A stretch of DNA of 64,000 nucleotides from Diplolepis rosae (GCA_030998225.1 JAPYXD010000466.1:4505001-4569000); one strand, 5' to 3'. Shown: positions 1 through 11,725, counted from the first letter of the stretch. Notes: generated by a model not told the origin, from the letters alone. Numbers and translations are program-made.

Positions 1-103
1 ATATTAGTGTACTAAAATTTTATCTACTGTTTACAATACTAATAACTATAAAATTCAGTTGAAGCCTGAACGAACTACAAGATGCAGTTGTAAATTGCAA
101 ATA

Positions 104-2415
104 CTCAGAGAAAAAATCCTGGGCACATTGTGACGTGATATCCCGGTGAGAAGGTATGGACTAAATTAGATAGAAATGTTTCTATTCAATTCAATACCGT
201 TTTTGAAAATTACCTTTCAATCCAGAAAAGTAATAAAGAAGTACAAGAAATGGATTGAAATGAATCCACCTTCCGAATCGGGATTAAAGCGTAGTCAAAA
301 GTACCGCTTTAGTGAAACGGAATTGAACAAAACTAGTCTCAAAAAAGAAATAAAAAAGTTTATTTATTCATGTAAAGTTTACATGTCATTTTAATTTGTA
401 AATTTAATTTATTGTCAATTGTGTATAATTTTGAATTGATTAAATCAATGTGCATTTAATTTCTACAAGAGTTTCTCACTTTCATTTTTTTCATATTTAG
501 TAAACATAGCGTTCATTGTATTATTTGACAAATTTATTTAAGATATATTAATTTCATGTTTATTATTTCTCTATTGCATTTTTTAAGAGAATTTATCTAA
601 ATTATGTAGGAAAAATTTGCAAAATAATTAATTAGAATTCAAACTCCTGCCATTACAGTGGTCAAAACGAATTAAATTGACTTCAATTTTAGACGAGAAA
701 CAACAGAATTACTTTGTTCCACATATCCACTCACTGGATGAAATTAAAATGACTTCAACTTCTTAGGCTATCCTACGTAATTAAATTGAATTACTTTCTC
801 TCACATTTTGACTCATAAAAGCGAATTAAAATGTCTTTAATATTATAAGTTTCTTTACGAGATTAAACAGAATCAACTTGACTTCAAATCTTTGTCAGAA
901 TTAAAACGTGTTCATTCTTCCTCGCCGGATTTAACGAGATTGAAACGAGCACAAACGTAGAACGCTTAAATGAATTGAACTTAGCATGTTTATAACTTGA
1001 ATTTGTTACATTTTAAACTAGAAACTTTAAAAACGAAAAAATAATTATCAATCGAAACAATTTAAGGTAGTATTGGCTATAAGTCATAATAGTGGCAAAT
1101 ACATGAAACTCCGAATATAAGCAATTTTTTATTTACTAAATGCATATACCAATTTGTAAATCGATCGGTTACTTCGTTCGTTTGTTATAAAGCTTTTTAG
1201 TTAACATAGGTTCTTATGGAAACTGACGAAACTCACGTATCATACGACTTTGAATTGCCAGAAAAGGCAAGACAAAATAGTGAGAATCAACTGAAAAGTT
1301 GTTCAAATGAAGATTGATATATAAGGAATAAGTATCACTATTAGTTAACAGTATTCATTAAGTATTATAGTTAATATGAACAATAATCTGAGGTAAACCT
1401 TAACTTTTTGGTTGCGAGAGAGCTGAAATGTGGCAACGTCGCACGTGTATGTCACGATAATGATTCGTGTGTACTTCACACAATCAAATATGAATTTCTC
1501 CCGCATTTCCTAATACGTTGTGATTAAAACTATTCGAGTATTAATTTAAACTTTATTTATTATAACGACAGAAAAATTAATGATGCAATATTAAATATGA
1601 ACAGGACTGATGAATTCCATTAAAAAATTATTTTCTTTTTGAATATAATTATTGAAACGTTGATGTACATGTCTTTCGAATTAAAAAAAAATCATACACA
1701 TACACAGAGAAAAATAGCATCTCGTCATAATGACTAGGAATAATGTAGTTGGAAATAAAAAAGTGACTGTAACGAGGGAGACTTGTTGTCGCTACTTGAC
1801 CCATGGCTACAGTAACATGATTTGTAGCCATGGTAGCCATATTCTGAATACCTGGTCGTGGCGACTAGTTAACATCGTTGAAATTGTCCTTAACTCTTAA
1901 ACCTAGCTATGTGAACTTGAAACATTGAGTTGTCATAGCTAGAATAACGTAGTCGCTATAACCAGTGGAGCAAACTTCACACTCGTTGAATTCGCTGTGT
2001 ATTGTTTCGAGTAATGCATATTATTTTTCATAGCAACTGATAGCAACTCTTTTGAAAATTTGATTTGAAGTGTCGAGCGGCTCGAAACTGTGATTTTAAA
2101 TCCTACTACTTTTAAAGTTTCAACCCGCTCTACAGATGCCGACAAACAGATTTTCAAAAGAGGTGCTATGAAAAATACAATGTTCCACGTAGTGATTTTA
2201 GGAATTTGATTTAACATAACTTTATAGTTGACACTTACATATAGTGACTGTGACAACATTACATAGTCGCTGTGACTACATTATTCAGTCACTGCGACCA
2301 CTTTTAGTACCTACATTGACGGGTCAACCATTGCTGGAATTCAGCCACAAAAAGTAGTTAAGGACATTTTCAACCAGATATATCACGTCACTATGCCCAG
2401 GATTTTTTCTCAGTG
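104..2415. mobile_element. 2.3-kb non-coding element with CACTGAG-type terminal inverted repeats
   Basis: The left end (CTCAGAGAAAAAATCCTGGG at 104) and the right end (CCCAGGATTTTTTCTCAGTG at 2396-2415) are inverted copies. They continue inward through GTGACGTGATAT, about 36 bp in all. TA flanks both sides (102-103 and 2416-2417). No transposase-like frame is present. The interior holds loose repeats of AATTAAA..TGACTTCAA (620-920) and of a CAGTCACTG/TAGTCGCTGTGAC motif (1800-2300). The TA duplication suggests a Tc1/mariner-like or related non-autonomous element; the superfamily is not certain. Confidence 0.6.
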
Positions 2416-2502
2416 TATACTGGTTTACTTACATCAAACTTTAAGCGTGAAACTATAATTTCTACAATGTTTTAAATCTTTTATACATTTTATAAATTCA
2501 AA

Positions 2503-2605
2503 TATTAAAGAATTTGAAAATCTTTCTGCGGAAAAAAAGACGCTTTCGACTGCGCTGGGATTCGAGCCCAGGTCTTTCGATTGCCGGTCGAATGCACTCA
2601 CCTAA
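2503..2605 (-). repeat. tRNA-derived SINE copy (a)
   Basis: Minus-strand copy of the family whose fullest tRNA-like part is at 8294-8376. It has the T-arm-like stretch CTGGGATTCGAGCCCAG and the anticodon-loop region TTGCCGG, and the tail AGAATTTGAAAATCTTTCTG. It lies just outside the 3' end of the Mutator/exonuclease block. Confidence 0.6.
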
Positions 2606-2754
2606 ATAATTTTATAAATTATTTGAGTTTCAAAAATAAATCACGATTGAAAATAAAAAGTATATAATATGAATAAGAAGTTATATTTACGAAACGCAAT
2701 GAATAAATATTCAATGACTTTGTAATAAATATTCAAAAATTGGAAAAAAATTTT

Positions 2755-3753
2755 TTATTGCTTCGATAACCATTCAACTATTTTTTGAATACATCGTTTA
2801 TGAATGATAGGTTCTCCATTGATTTTAGTACTTAATACTGTTAATACTCCTGCAGAATCTGAAGTACTGTATGCTTCTTTTAGTCTTTGAATTGTAATAC
2901 CTGCTGTAATTAGTTTTTTACGGGTTTCTAAACTTGTAACATTATTCATTGATTGCAGAGAAGGGAGCATTTCTTGTATGAATTTATCGTTGTTCCATTT
3001 TTTCTTCAATTCATCATACTTTTTAACAGCTGAAGATAAAGACTCATATGTTATTTCTGCTTTTTAAATAATTTTTTCTAATATGATCACATCTTGACAT
3101 GCGCTATGTGCATCAAAATTTGAAATTTTCAACCATTTAGCTAGACCAGTAAGAGTACATTCACCTTTGCCTGTGCGTAAAGTTTCCAATTTAATAACTT
3201 TCAAAGTATCTATAAAACTTACAATAAGATTTTCTAATTCATCATGTAAATTACAAGCAGTAATTGCATCTATTAACCGTGGCCCGTCGAAATTTAAGTT
3301 ATGAGCAGCAATGTAACATTGTTTATTCAACGACTTTAAAAATTCAAGTAAATTGGATACGGCAATTCTAAGAGAGACAGATTCAACTTTTTTTCCATTT
3401 AACATCAAGTCAGCTTCGTATTTCCGAAGACCGTGAACTGCTGTAGCTGTAGGTGAAATTTGCTTTGTTGGAGTTACATATACATTAAATTTGAATTTTT
3501 CACATTTTGCTACAATTTGAAGAATTTCGCAGCTGCGATGAAAGCCTGAAGTTTCCAAATCTAAATAAACAATCGGAACATCTTTGTCAACGGTCCATTC
3601 TTCCCCACTCAAGTCATCATTGGAGGATTGTTCAATACCTTTTTCAGTCAACAAAGTACAATTACTTTCATAAGTAACTCCCTCAGTTCTTTCCCTTTGG
3701 TGGCACAGCGCGGCCCGATATTTTTTCAATTACATTCTGCGCGACTTGTACTC
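2755..3753 (-). pseudogene. DEDDh 3'-5' exonuclease domain
   Basis: The 3729-3064 frame contains all three exonuclease motifs: Exo I YLDLETSGF, Exo II AAHNLNFDGPRL and Exo III AHSACQD with the His-x4-Asp spacing. This is a TREX/DnaQ-like fold expected to degrade DNA or RNA 3' ends using two metal ions. An acceptor (AAATTTTTCAG) lies about 30 bases upstream, and a frame break near 3695 separates that exon start from the exonuclease frame. The region 3009-2755 (84 residues, NKWNND-like helical tail with SLQSMNNVTSLE) continues in the same direction and is probably the C-terminal tail. Its position after the Mutator-like exons suggests one fused protein, though separate genes are possible. Confidence 0.7.
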
Positions 3754-6006
3754 TCTTGTAGCCTGAAAAATTTTCCTTTTTGTTTTTATTTTGTCAATTC
3801 TTGAAACAAATCGAGAATGATGCCTGCCAGGTGAGAAACCTTTCGATTTATTGCATTCTTGTGTGTACGATGTTCCAATGTTTTTTTTCTGAAACGACAC
3901 AAGTGAATCGGATATCTGATGATGCTGTCTTGCTGAGACATTTTAATTTTGGAGCTTTGCTTGCCATGCTAGCGTTCAAGCTTTCATTTACATTACTGGA
4001 AACGCCAACTGGAAATTTTTCGGCATTTGCAGCTAATTTTCCAAAAACATCTACTAATTCATTGAATAATTTTTCTTCATATAAACCACCAGGAATCATT
4101 GTGTGCTCATAGTTTTCCTTATTTTGAATGTACCCACACCACTGGCCACATTGTTCATGTTAATTGAATGCATGATACGGTATAGATGTGATCACATCTG
4201 CCATTGCTGAACTGTTTCCTCTATTTTGAGCCATTGCATATGTGAAACATCGATGCAAATATGTAATTGTATTTTTCGTCGTTTCTGTGTGTTTTTTTTA
4301 CAATATTATAAAGTTGTTTTTTTTACACCTTTAGATGTATGATTTGTATCTGAAAGTTTTCCTACTGGGTGTGAAGCATTAGCACGAACGGCAGAAATTG
4401 ATGCTGAATCGTCATCGCCGACAAGAATCTCCACTCTCATATTTTGCGATTTTAGAATATTACTTTCGTTTACAAGCTTATTTGCGGCATGAGCTTCCAT
4501 AGCTTTCGCAGAGCCCCAAAAATTCAGTCAACAGTCGTGATCAAATAGAGAGCGTCCCATTTCACATTTCTTGCATTTTCTATTACAAGTGAAGTAATCT
4601 AGAATTTTGCCACTCAATGAACCTATGAGAGCGCCAAAACCATTCAAGCTATTATAATCTCTACCGGTTCCTCTCGTAGTCCATCCCATATCATACGAAG
4701 CCATTATGAAAATCACTGTATTAAAAGTTGCTGGATCTCGACCAGTCAATGTTGCAGCTTGAGGATTATGAAAGTAGTTTTTCATATTAACAGGCCTGCA
4801 ATTAGAAATTGTACAAAATTAGAATAAGCTCGAAAAAATTAATAATAGCCAGACACTGAAAATGTTAGATAGCATATAAAATCAAATGTATTAGTTCACA
4901 ACATATAATAACGTACATCGTATTCGGACATTATTAATTTAATGACTTTTTTAAAAATACAAGTGATGCATTTAAAAAAATTATTGAATAGCTTACCAAT
5001 GCTGAAATTCTTTATGTTTATAAAATAATTTTTTTATGTACAATATCGTGAATAATACAAACACACGCCTGATAATTCATCTTATATACAATTTGATACA
5101 TCATGACATACGCAGCTAACTCAGAAGTTGATAGAATTCATAGATTGATTGAAAATATACAATTCAGAAAAAAACATAATCATGTAACGTGTACGTAAAA
5201 TATCACTGAACATTTAAAGCGGCACAAAAAGCAATTAAAACTTTTTCATAAAAATTACAAATTTTCTTGAATTTTTGATGCGTTTTCAATAGTCAATTCA
5301 CGCTCCAAAGCAGCAGCCTCTTCACAGCTTTTTCTGGCTATTTTTTCCAAGGATTCGCCCATTTTTGTTTCATATCTCTTGTATGTTTTGAAATCAATTG
5401 TTGGGATATTCATACAAGCTAGAAATTTGTTGAGGTTTCTAAAACCAATGCCACTGTCCATCATACTTGTCACAAAAATAGTTTATAAATACAAAGTATA
5501 CGTACATAAAAAAATGAGTATAAAAAATGATAAGAAATTTTTTTTAAAAATAACATTTATGATCTATTTTATTTAAATATCAACGTGAATAGTAAATTTA
5601 ATAAATATATTAATAAATATCAAGCAATAGTTTAAGCGAATAACATCAAAATATTATATTTGTGTTTGATTATAATCGAGAGTAACCGAGTTAATGGTTT
5701 GTAAACATTTACCTAACCTCAAAATTGACTCCACTAATGTATGCACTTACCTAGAGCCATTTTTGAATTGATGTCAAATCGCTTATTTCCTTCAGAATCA
5801 TCAGATGCGTGTCTTTTTTCCGTATTTATGATGTTTATCAAGAGACATTGATGACATCGTATATACAAAATTGAACCAAGACCTCGGCGTTGTTCATTTT
5901 CGATGTATTCGAATGATAGACATTCTTTGCAAGAAGTACACCACATTTGTTTCCCAAGATGTTGAAGTTCCACAATTCGTCTTCCTTCTCCAGGCTGTAT
6001 AGGCAC
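2755..6006 (-). pseudogene. Mutator-like gene with C-terminal exonuclease, several exons, decayed
   Basis: Read on the minus strand, successive pieces match the insect Mutator-like transposase domain family (PF20700, from memory). They are: 6006-5751 (GRRIVELQHLGKQMWC, CxxC pairs, then a GTAAGT donor); about 5469-5259 (SGIGFRNLNKFLACMNIP); 4797-4306 (ASYDMGWTTRGTGRDYNSLN, CNRKCKKCEMG, VGDDDSASISAVRA) after a CTAATTGCAG acceptor; about 4170-3848 (CGQWCGY, then NVNESLNASMASKAPK); then the exonuclease at 3729-2755. One in-frame stop lies near 4525 and frame changes near 4306 and 3695, so this copy is probably dead. Whether the family is a transposase or a host protein carried by an element is not settled. 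A tRNA-derived SINE sits on each side. Confidence 0.7.
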
Positions 6007-6154
6007 CGTGCGAAGTCATGGTAGGGAGAGTTAGATCGACGCCAGCGCACGCAGTGGATAATTTAGGCGTTAAAGGAGGCTGTTTTATATTTCCGAGCAA
6101 TCAAAATACATGTGCAAATCTAAATTTTGTTTCAATTAAAAAAATATAGCTGAA
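6007..6154. promoter_or_regulatory. Short divergent intergenic region between Mutator-like and THAP frames
   Basis: About 150 bp separate the outermost recognised exon on the minus strand from the THAP ATG on the plus strand. No TATA box can be defended. The head-to-head arrangement is the only evidence for a shared promoter. Confidence 0.3.
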
Positions 6155-6340
6155 ATGAGCCACCGAAGTTGTTGTGTTGTGAATTGTAAAAATACAAGCA
6201 GGAAAAGTGAGTGTAAATTTTATAAATTCCCAACGTCTAAATGGAAAATAAATCAAAGGAATAAGTGGGTAGCTGCAGTAAGAAGGCAAAAGTTATTATT
6301 TCTACGGAACTCTTGGACATCTCGTACGTGTTCTGCTAGA
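6155..6340 (+). pseudogene. THAP zinc-finger fragment, divergent from the Mutator-like gene
   Basis: The frame starts MSHRSCCVVNCKNTSRKS and continues FYKFPTSKWKINQRNKWVAA, the N-terminal C-x-C motif, FP loop and Trp of a THAP DNA-binding domain. The C-terminal half is degraded: the expected Cys-x2-His appears as CSART, so the His ligand is missing. The start codon lies about 150 bp from the first recognised exon of the minus-strand Mutator-like gene, so the two share one short divergent promoter region. THAP domains occur in P-element transposases and host regulators; which origin applies here is unknown. Confidence 0.55.
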
Positions 6341-6462
6341 ACGAGATTTTTACCTTTAATTTTCGTTTGTGGTTCAAATTCTATTGTATGTTTAATTGAT
6401 TGAAAACCTGTTTTAATAATTATATCCATGATGAATTTGAATCTGAAAATAAACAATTAATA

Positions 6463-6540
6463 GTAAAGAATTTTGAAAATCTTTCTGTGGAAAAAATGAC
6501 GCTTTCGACTGCGCTGGGATTCGAGCCCAGGTCTTTCGAA
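6463..6540 (-). repeat. tRNA-derived SINE copy (b), truncated
   Basis: Same orientation and nearly the same sequence as the copy at 2503-2605 (CTTTCTGTGGAAAAAATGAC, then CTGGGATTCGAGCCCAG), but it stops at CTTTCGAA. Together the two copies form direct repeats about 3.9 kb apart around the Mutator/exonuclease/THAP block. Confidence 0.55.
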
Positions 6541-8259
6541 ATATTTATTTACTCAACAAGTACCTAAAACTGTCATCATGAAATTACAATTTAATTCTTT
6601 ATTATTTTTCTAGTCTGTTTTGATCTGTCATTAACTTAAGGTAGTCGTCATGCCAAAAATCAGTCTCTGGAAAAAGAAGTTTTTCTATGATTTCAAGACT
6701 GAGAATTATATCATCATCCGTGTCATATGTAAGGAAAGACACTCTTTTTAATGAAAAAATTTAAAAATTACGAAAAATAATATTTTAATAATGTTTTTTG
6801 TAATAGGATATTTCCTTACTATCGCTTCTTACCAATTTTTTGAAAATGATTGGATTTTTATAAATCATGGCTTATTCTTTCGGGGCAAATATACTCTACA
6901 ACTTAACCGTTTCCAATTTTTGAATATAAATCAATTATTATCAAATACAGCAATTTGTTTATAAAAAATTTTTTTTGGAAAATTTATTTTTAATTATTTC
7001 AGCCATTAAAGAATTTATTTTCAAAAATTGGAAACGGTCAAGTTGTAGAGAATATTTTCCCCGAAAAAATAAGTAATGATTTAAGGAACTTCAATCATTT
7101 TTAAAAAATTGGTAAGAAGCGATAGTACACTGAGAAAAAAGAATATTCGAATCAAAGAATATTTCTTTGATTCAAATAAATGGTTGAGCTGGATGGTGAC
7201 GAATAAATATTTTTTTAGATCAAAGAAATATTTTTATTGTCTTTAAAAAATGAATAATTAAAGCAAAAAAATGTTTTTCTAGTACTATTAAATATTCATT
7301 AGATTGAATAAATATGTTATTAACATTGTGTAGCAATTATTTGATAAGAGAAGTGAATTCTTTGATGTAAAATGATGTGATGCATCTTCAAAGAAACAAT
7401 ACATTAATTCAAAAAAATTTGCATTGGTTCAAGTAAATTTGTTTTCCATTCATATTTCTTTGAAATGAGGAGATAATTTTTGGTAGGATTAAATAATTAT
7501 TTGCTCCGAAGATGTGATTTACTGTTTAAAATGGTCAAGTAGTAAAGTGTATTGAGTAATAATGGATGCAAAGAACGATAATATTGCCTATGGTAAGTTA
7601 GAGATTTGTGTCAAAAAGATGTTACTAATATGAATAAACGTGTTTTGAAATTTAAGAAATATTTCTTAAATTTAAAGTAATATAAACTTCATGAATTGTA
7701 AGGAGTCAAGTATAAACGTTGTCATGGTACTCTTAAATAACAAAAAAATTCTTACCTCGAACCTGCCATTTGTCATCCGATACATACATATATAAACATC
7801 ATACAATTACATTCACACCATTCAGTCACAGCCAATCATATTTTCTATTACAAATACACTTCAATATAAGGCTTCGCATATATAAACCTAATAACTAAAA
7901 CGTATCTATAGGACGATACGCTTTCGTCGAATCACGCACACGCTCGCTTACAATCCTGAGGCGTAAAATTTGGGAACTTTCTTATATAGTGACTGCAAGA
8001 GTTATTCAGAGCTTGTGAGAGAAATGTGTCGTGACTAGAGCTTTTGAGCCTCACTCAAGTAAAAATAAATCAACTATTTTTATAAATTATTCATAAAATA
8101 TTTTTTTAAATTATTATAATTATGATTATTGATAAATATGTAATATAATTATTAATTAATATTTCAAATTAATTAGTTGAGTTTGAAATTTTGTCACTGC
8201 CAAACTCAACTAATTAATTTGAAATCATTTATAGCCGCAAGGCTGAGCCACTAGGCGAT

Positions 8260-8412
8260 ATAAGGAGATCTTCCTGTGGAGAAAGAGATGTCGGACGCCT
8301 GTGTAGCTCAGTGGTTAGAGCAGTCGACCGGCAATCGAAAGACCTGGGCTCGAATCCCAGCGCAGTCGAAAGCGTCATTTTTTCCACAGAAAGATTTTCA
8401 AATTCTTTAAAT
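8260..8412 (+). repeat. tRNA-derived SINE copy (c), best tRNA-like copy
   Basis: A tRNA-like fold covers 8294-8376: GACGC/GCGTC pairing at the ends, an A-box-like TAGCTCAGTGG at 8303-8313, an anticodon hairpin TCGA-CCGGCAA-TCGA (loop reading GGC, Ala-like) and a T-arm CTGGG-CTCGAAT-CCCAG. It is followed by the family tail ending AAATTCTTTAAAT. The same body without an intact 5' half recurs at four other places in the window, so this is a repeat rather than a working tRNA gene. Confidence 0.65.
8294..8376 (+). tRNA. tRNA-like sequence (Ala-type loop) at the head of a SINE, probably not functional
   Basis: The T-arm has five perfect pairs and a seven-base loop, and the anticodon loop would present GGC. 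The D-arm is plausible (AGCTCAGTGGTTAGAGC). The acceptor stem has only about five good pairs and an extra segment GCAGTCGAAA before the 3' strand, which argues against a genuine tRNA gene. It best serves as an internal polymerase III promoter of the SINE. Confidence 0.35.
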
Positions 8413-10327
8413 ATTAATTAATATTTAGTATACATTTTTATTATAACTATACGTATGAAGTTTAATGAAACTAAATTTTTAAATATATATTCAAAAGTTA
8501 CATTAATATAAAAAAGAATCTTGTGTAAAAACATTTAAATGGAAATTCTTTTATTTTCTGTGTTGTATAGTTTCAAAATATAAATTATACAATTGTGAAT
8601 TCCAAATTATTATTGTTCCTAAGAAATTTATGTAAAATCTAAATCTTGTGTAGATTTTTGAGATTTTATGTTATAAATTTATCAAGACTTTTGCTGTTTG
8701 AATTTTTGTAAAATCAATTGAATTTAAAAAACCTATGTGAAAAATAAAAAAGTAATTATAATTGAATTAAGTTTTAAATGATATATTTGATATTGTGAAT
8801 CAAAACGAATATTTCCTTTGAAGAGACTGATAAATCTTCAACCCTATGAAATATATATCACATTTGAAAGTATGTATATGTATGTTTATATCAACTATGA
8901 CAAACAGTTGAATATAGAAAAAAATGGATACTACGGTGGGACGAATATTTGTTTGGAATGATACATTTCAAGTTGATAATGAGAGCGAATGTTTCTTAGA
9001 ACGGGAAGGATAAATTTTCACTTCTATAGAAAATATGTTTCAAGTTTAAAAAACATGTAATCATAACAACTACGCCAAACGTTTAAATGGAATAAACAAA
9101 TTTTATAAACGAAAAATACCACAGTTTTTCCGAAAAAATACTTCTTTCTTTGAAAAAATGGTTTGTTTGGTCTAAATTATTCCATATTCATAATGCAAGC
9201 GAATATTTTCTAGGAGGAATCCAATAAACATTTAATTATATGAAATATGTTTCAAGTTTAAAAAATATGTTATCATAACAAATATGGCAAACCTTTGAAT
9301 TAAATAAACAAATGTTTTAAACGAAAAATATCTACAGTTTTTTCAAAAAAATATTTCTTTCTTTTAAAAAATTGGTTTTTTTGGTTTAAATTATTTTATA
9401 TTGATAATGTAGGCGGATATTTCCTAGGAGAAATCTAATAAAGATTTAATTCTACAAAATATGTTGAAAGTTCAAAAAGATTGACAATTGTAACAATGAT
9501 GCCAAACATTTATATAAAAGAAATTATTTATTTTAACTGAAAGTACTTGCAGTCATTTCAACAAAATATTGTTTTCTTTGAAATAAATGTTCATTTTTGA
9601 ATGAATTCTTCCATTCTACTCTTCACAAAAAACATTTCTTTCAACTAAAGAAATATATATTTATGTAAACACAATATTTTATTCATATAAAAAAACGTTA
9701 CATTGATATACATTTATCAACTCTTTGAATCGAATAAATATCTTCCTAAATTAATTAATGAATGCCTCAATTAAATAAATATTTCCTTGATTCAAGAAAA
9801 CCTAAAGCTTGATTCATCCATGGATAAATTATTTGATTCAAATACGTCTTGTTGAATTCAAAAAATAGAACTTATTGAATCAAATAAATATTTCTTTGAG
9901 TGCGAAAACAAGATTCAAATAAACTAGCTACTTAGTTTCAAAGAAATGAATTGGTTGAGTTAATTCGCTCACATTCACAAGCAAAGAAATATTTCTTTGT
10001 ATTAAAGAAATGCCCATCAAATAAATTATTTCTTTGAATCAAAGCACGCGTTTCATGCTTCTAAAAAATATTTAATTGAATTGGGTAACGAATTGTTTGA
10101 TACAAAGAAATGGAATCAATTAAATACATTTCTTTGGATCTAAGAATCTTTTTTCTCAGTGTAAGGAAATATCCTATTACGAAAATTATTTTTCGTAATT
10201 TTTAAATTTTTTCATTAAAAAGAGTGTCTTTCCTTACATATGACACGTCTGATGATATAATTTCCAGTCTAGAAATCATAGAAAAACTTCTTTTTCCAGT
10301 GACTGATTTTTGGCACAACTACCTTAA

Positions 10328-10530
10328 CCTTATATTTACTGGTTTCTATATCATTTTTATTATGGAAAATACTTACTTTTTACTGCTGATTTCACACAAA
10401 TACTTCACAAGGAAAAACAATTGAATTTTAAAGTGAATTAAATTGTTTTTTTATTGATAATAAACATTTTTATAACTAAGTCCCAATATAATACATTGTA
10501 AAAGTTCTCGAACAGCCTCCTTTAGTTCAC
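10328..10530. other. AT-rich spacer
   Basis: I see no gene or clear repeat boundary here. It separates the TTAA foldback from the Mutator-like exon relic at 10531. Confidence 0.4.
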
Positions 10531-10711
10531 TCATGCTATGGCGCTGCAGTCACGCAAAGAGCGTATAGGCCCTTGACGCTCTTCCGTTTTTCTCTCATTT
10601 TTGTCAGCTTTCCTTTTAGCACAGTTGCCTCTATTTACAGCAATATTTTTACCACACTTACTTACATCAAGTAAGTGTACGCACGAACGCATGATGACTG
10701 TGAACTGCCGC
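10531..10711 (-). pseudogene. Mutator-like relic, downstream piece
   Basis: Minus-strand reading gives VSKCGKNIAVNRGNCAKRKA followed by a Lys/Arg-rich stretch and a stop at 10531. This resembles a basic segment of insect Mutator-like (PF20700) proteins. The piece ends exactly where the left arm of the large palindrome begins (10712). The other part of the gene, in the same direction, begins exactly where the right arm ends (18779). Assignment rests on weak similarity from memory. Confidence 0.4.
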
Positions 10712-11059
10712 CAGTGACTCCAGAACGTGGGATTTCTCGGCCCCCACCACGTTCCCATCTGGGAGAAACGCATGCAAACGTGGCGTGTCGGTGTGTCGGC
10801 TGTGCTACACGCTGCTTCTACCAGCTTCGTGTGAAGCCGAAAATGCACGAAGACGAACTTCGTTCCCATGCTTGGGTTTACAAGTTATTTTTAGATTGCG
10901 CTATATATATGTAATAGATTTCACGCTCTCGGCTTCATCTAGTCGAAATGGATTTTCAAATTTACGAAATATCTAGTTGAAGAAATAACATTTTTTTGAA
11001 GAAAGTCTGCATGAAATAAACATCAAAAGGATCTCAAAAAATTTTATGATGGATTTTAA

Positions 11060-11725
11060 GGTAGTTGTTGCGCCAAAAATCAGTCTCTGGAAGAAGAATT
11101 TTTTCTATGATTTCAAGACAGGTAATTATATCATCAGCCGTATCATATGTAAGGAAAGACACTCTTTTTAATAACAAAAATTTAAAAATTATGAAAAATA
11201 ATATTTTAATAATGTTTTTTGTAATGGGATATTTCCTTATTATCGCTCCATACCAAATTTTCAAAAATGGTGCGATTCTGATAAATCATGATCCATTTTT
11301 TTAGGAAAAGGATTCTCTACAACTTTACCGTTTCCGATTTATGAAAATAAATTCTTTAATGGTTGAAATCATTAAAAAACAATTTTTCAAAACGAAATTT
11401 TTATAAACAAATTGCTGAATTTGATAATAATTGATTCATTTTCAAAAATCAGAAACGGTAAAGTTGTAGAGAATCCTTTTCCTAAAAAAATAATTCATAA
11501 TTTATCAGAATCGCACCATTTTTGAAAATTTGGTATGGAGCGATAATAAGGAAATATCCTATTACAAAAAACATTATTAAAATATTACATTTCGTAATTT
11601 TTAAATTTTTTTATTAAAAAGAGTGTCTTTCCTTACATATGACACGGCTGATGATATAATTACCAGTCATGAAATCATAGAAAAACTTCTTTTTCCAGAG
11701 ACTGATTTTTGGCGCAACAACTACC
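11060..11725. mobile_element. 666-bp TTAA foldback, left-arm copy
   Basis: Flanked by TTAA at 11056-11059 and 11726-11729. Ends are GGTAGTTGTTGCGCCAAAAA and its inverted partner. Nearly the whole element is one hairpin with a short loop around 11400. The short frames read across it on either strand mirror each other and are not genes. Confidence 0.7.

Larger units (their letters stand above)
7128..10161. mobile_element. 3-kb non-coding element, CACTGAG ends, TA duplication
   Basis: The ends CACTGAGAAAAAAGAAT and GATTCTTTTTTCTCAGTG are inverted copies, with TA at 7126-7127 and 10162-10163. Removing it restores the foldback arm of the host element (GCGATAGTAAGGAAATATCC as seen elsewhere in the family). 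It has no coding frame. Both outer parts (7130-7460 and 9590-10140) are dense in AAAGAAATATTTCTTTGATT-like words, which are themselves palindromic. A tRNA-derived SINE lies inside. Confidence 0.65.
6640..10323. mobile_element. TTAA-flanked foldback element with a nested 3-kb insertion
   Basis: TTAA lies on both sides (6636-6639, 10324-10327). Ends are GGTAGTCGTCATGCCAAAAA and its inverted partner ending TGGCACAACTACC. Arms of several hundred bases read inward through TCAGTCTCTGG and GGATATTTCCTTACTATCGC. The loop is split by the element at 7128-10161. The same family appears at 11060, 17765 and 36110. TTAA duplications are the signature of piggyBac-type transposition (established knowledge). 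No transposase is present. Confidence 0.65.

Noticed and set aside
8294..8376. Functional tRNA-Ala gene
   Set aside because: The body recurs in truncated form at four other places and the acceptor stem is incomplete; it fits a SINE head better.
11034..11304. Pair of 76- and 79-codon frames repeated identically near 18186-18456
   Set aside because: They are the two strands of a hairpin element duplicated by the large palindrome, not conserved small proteins.
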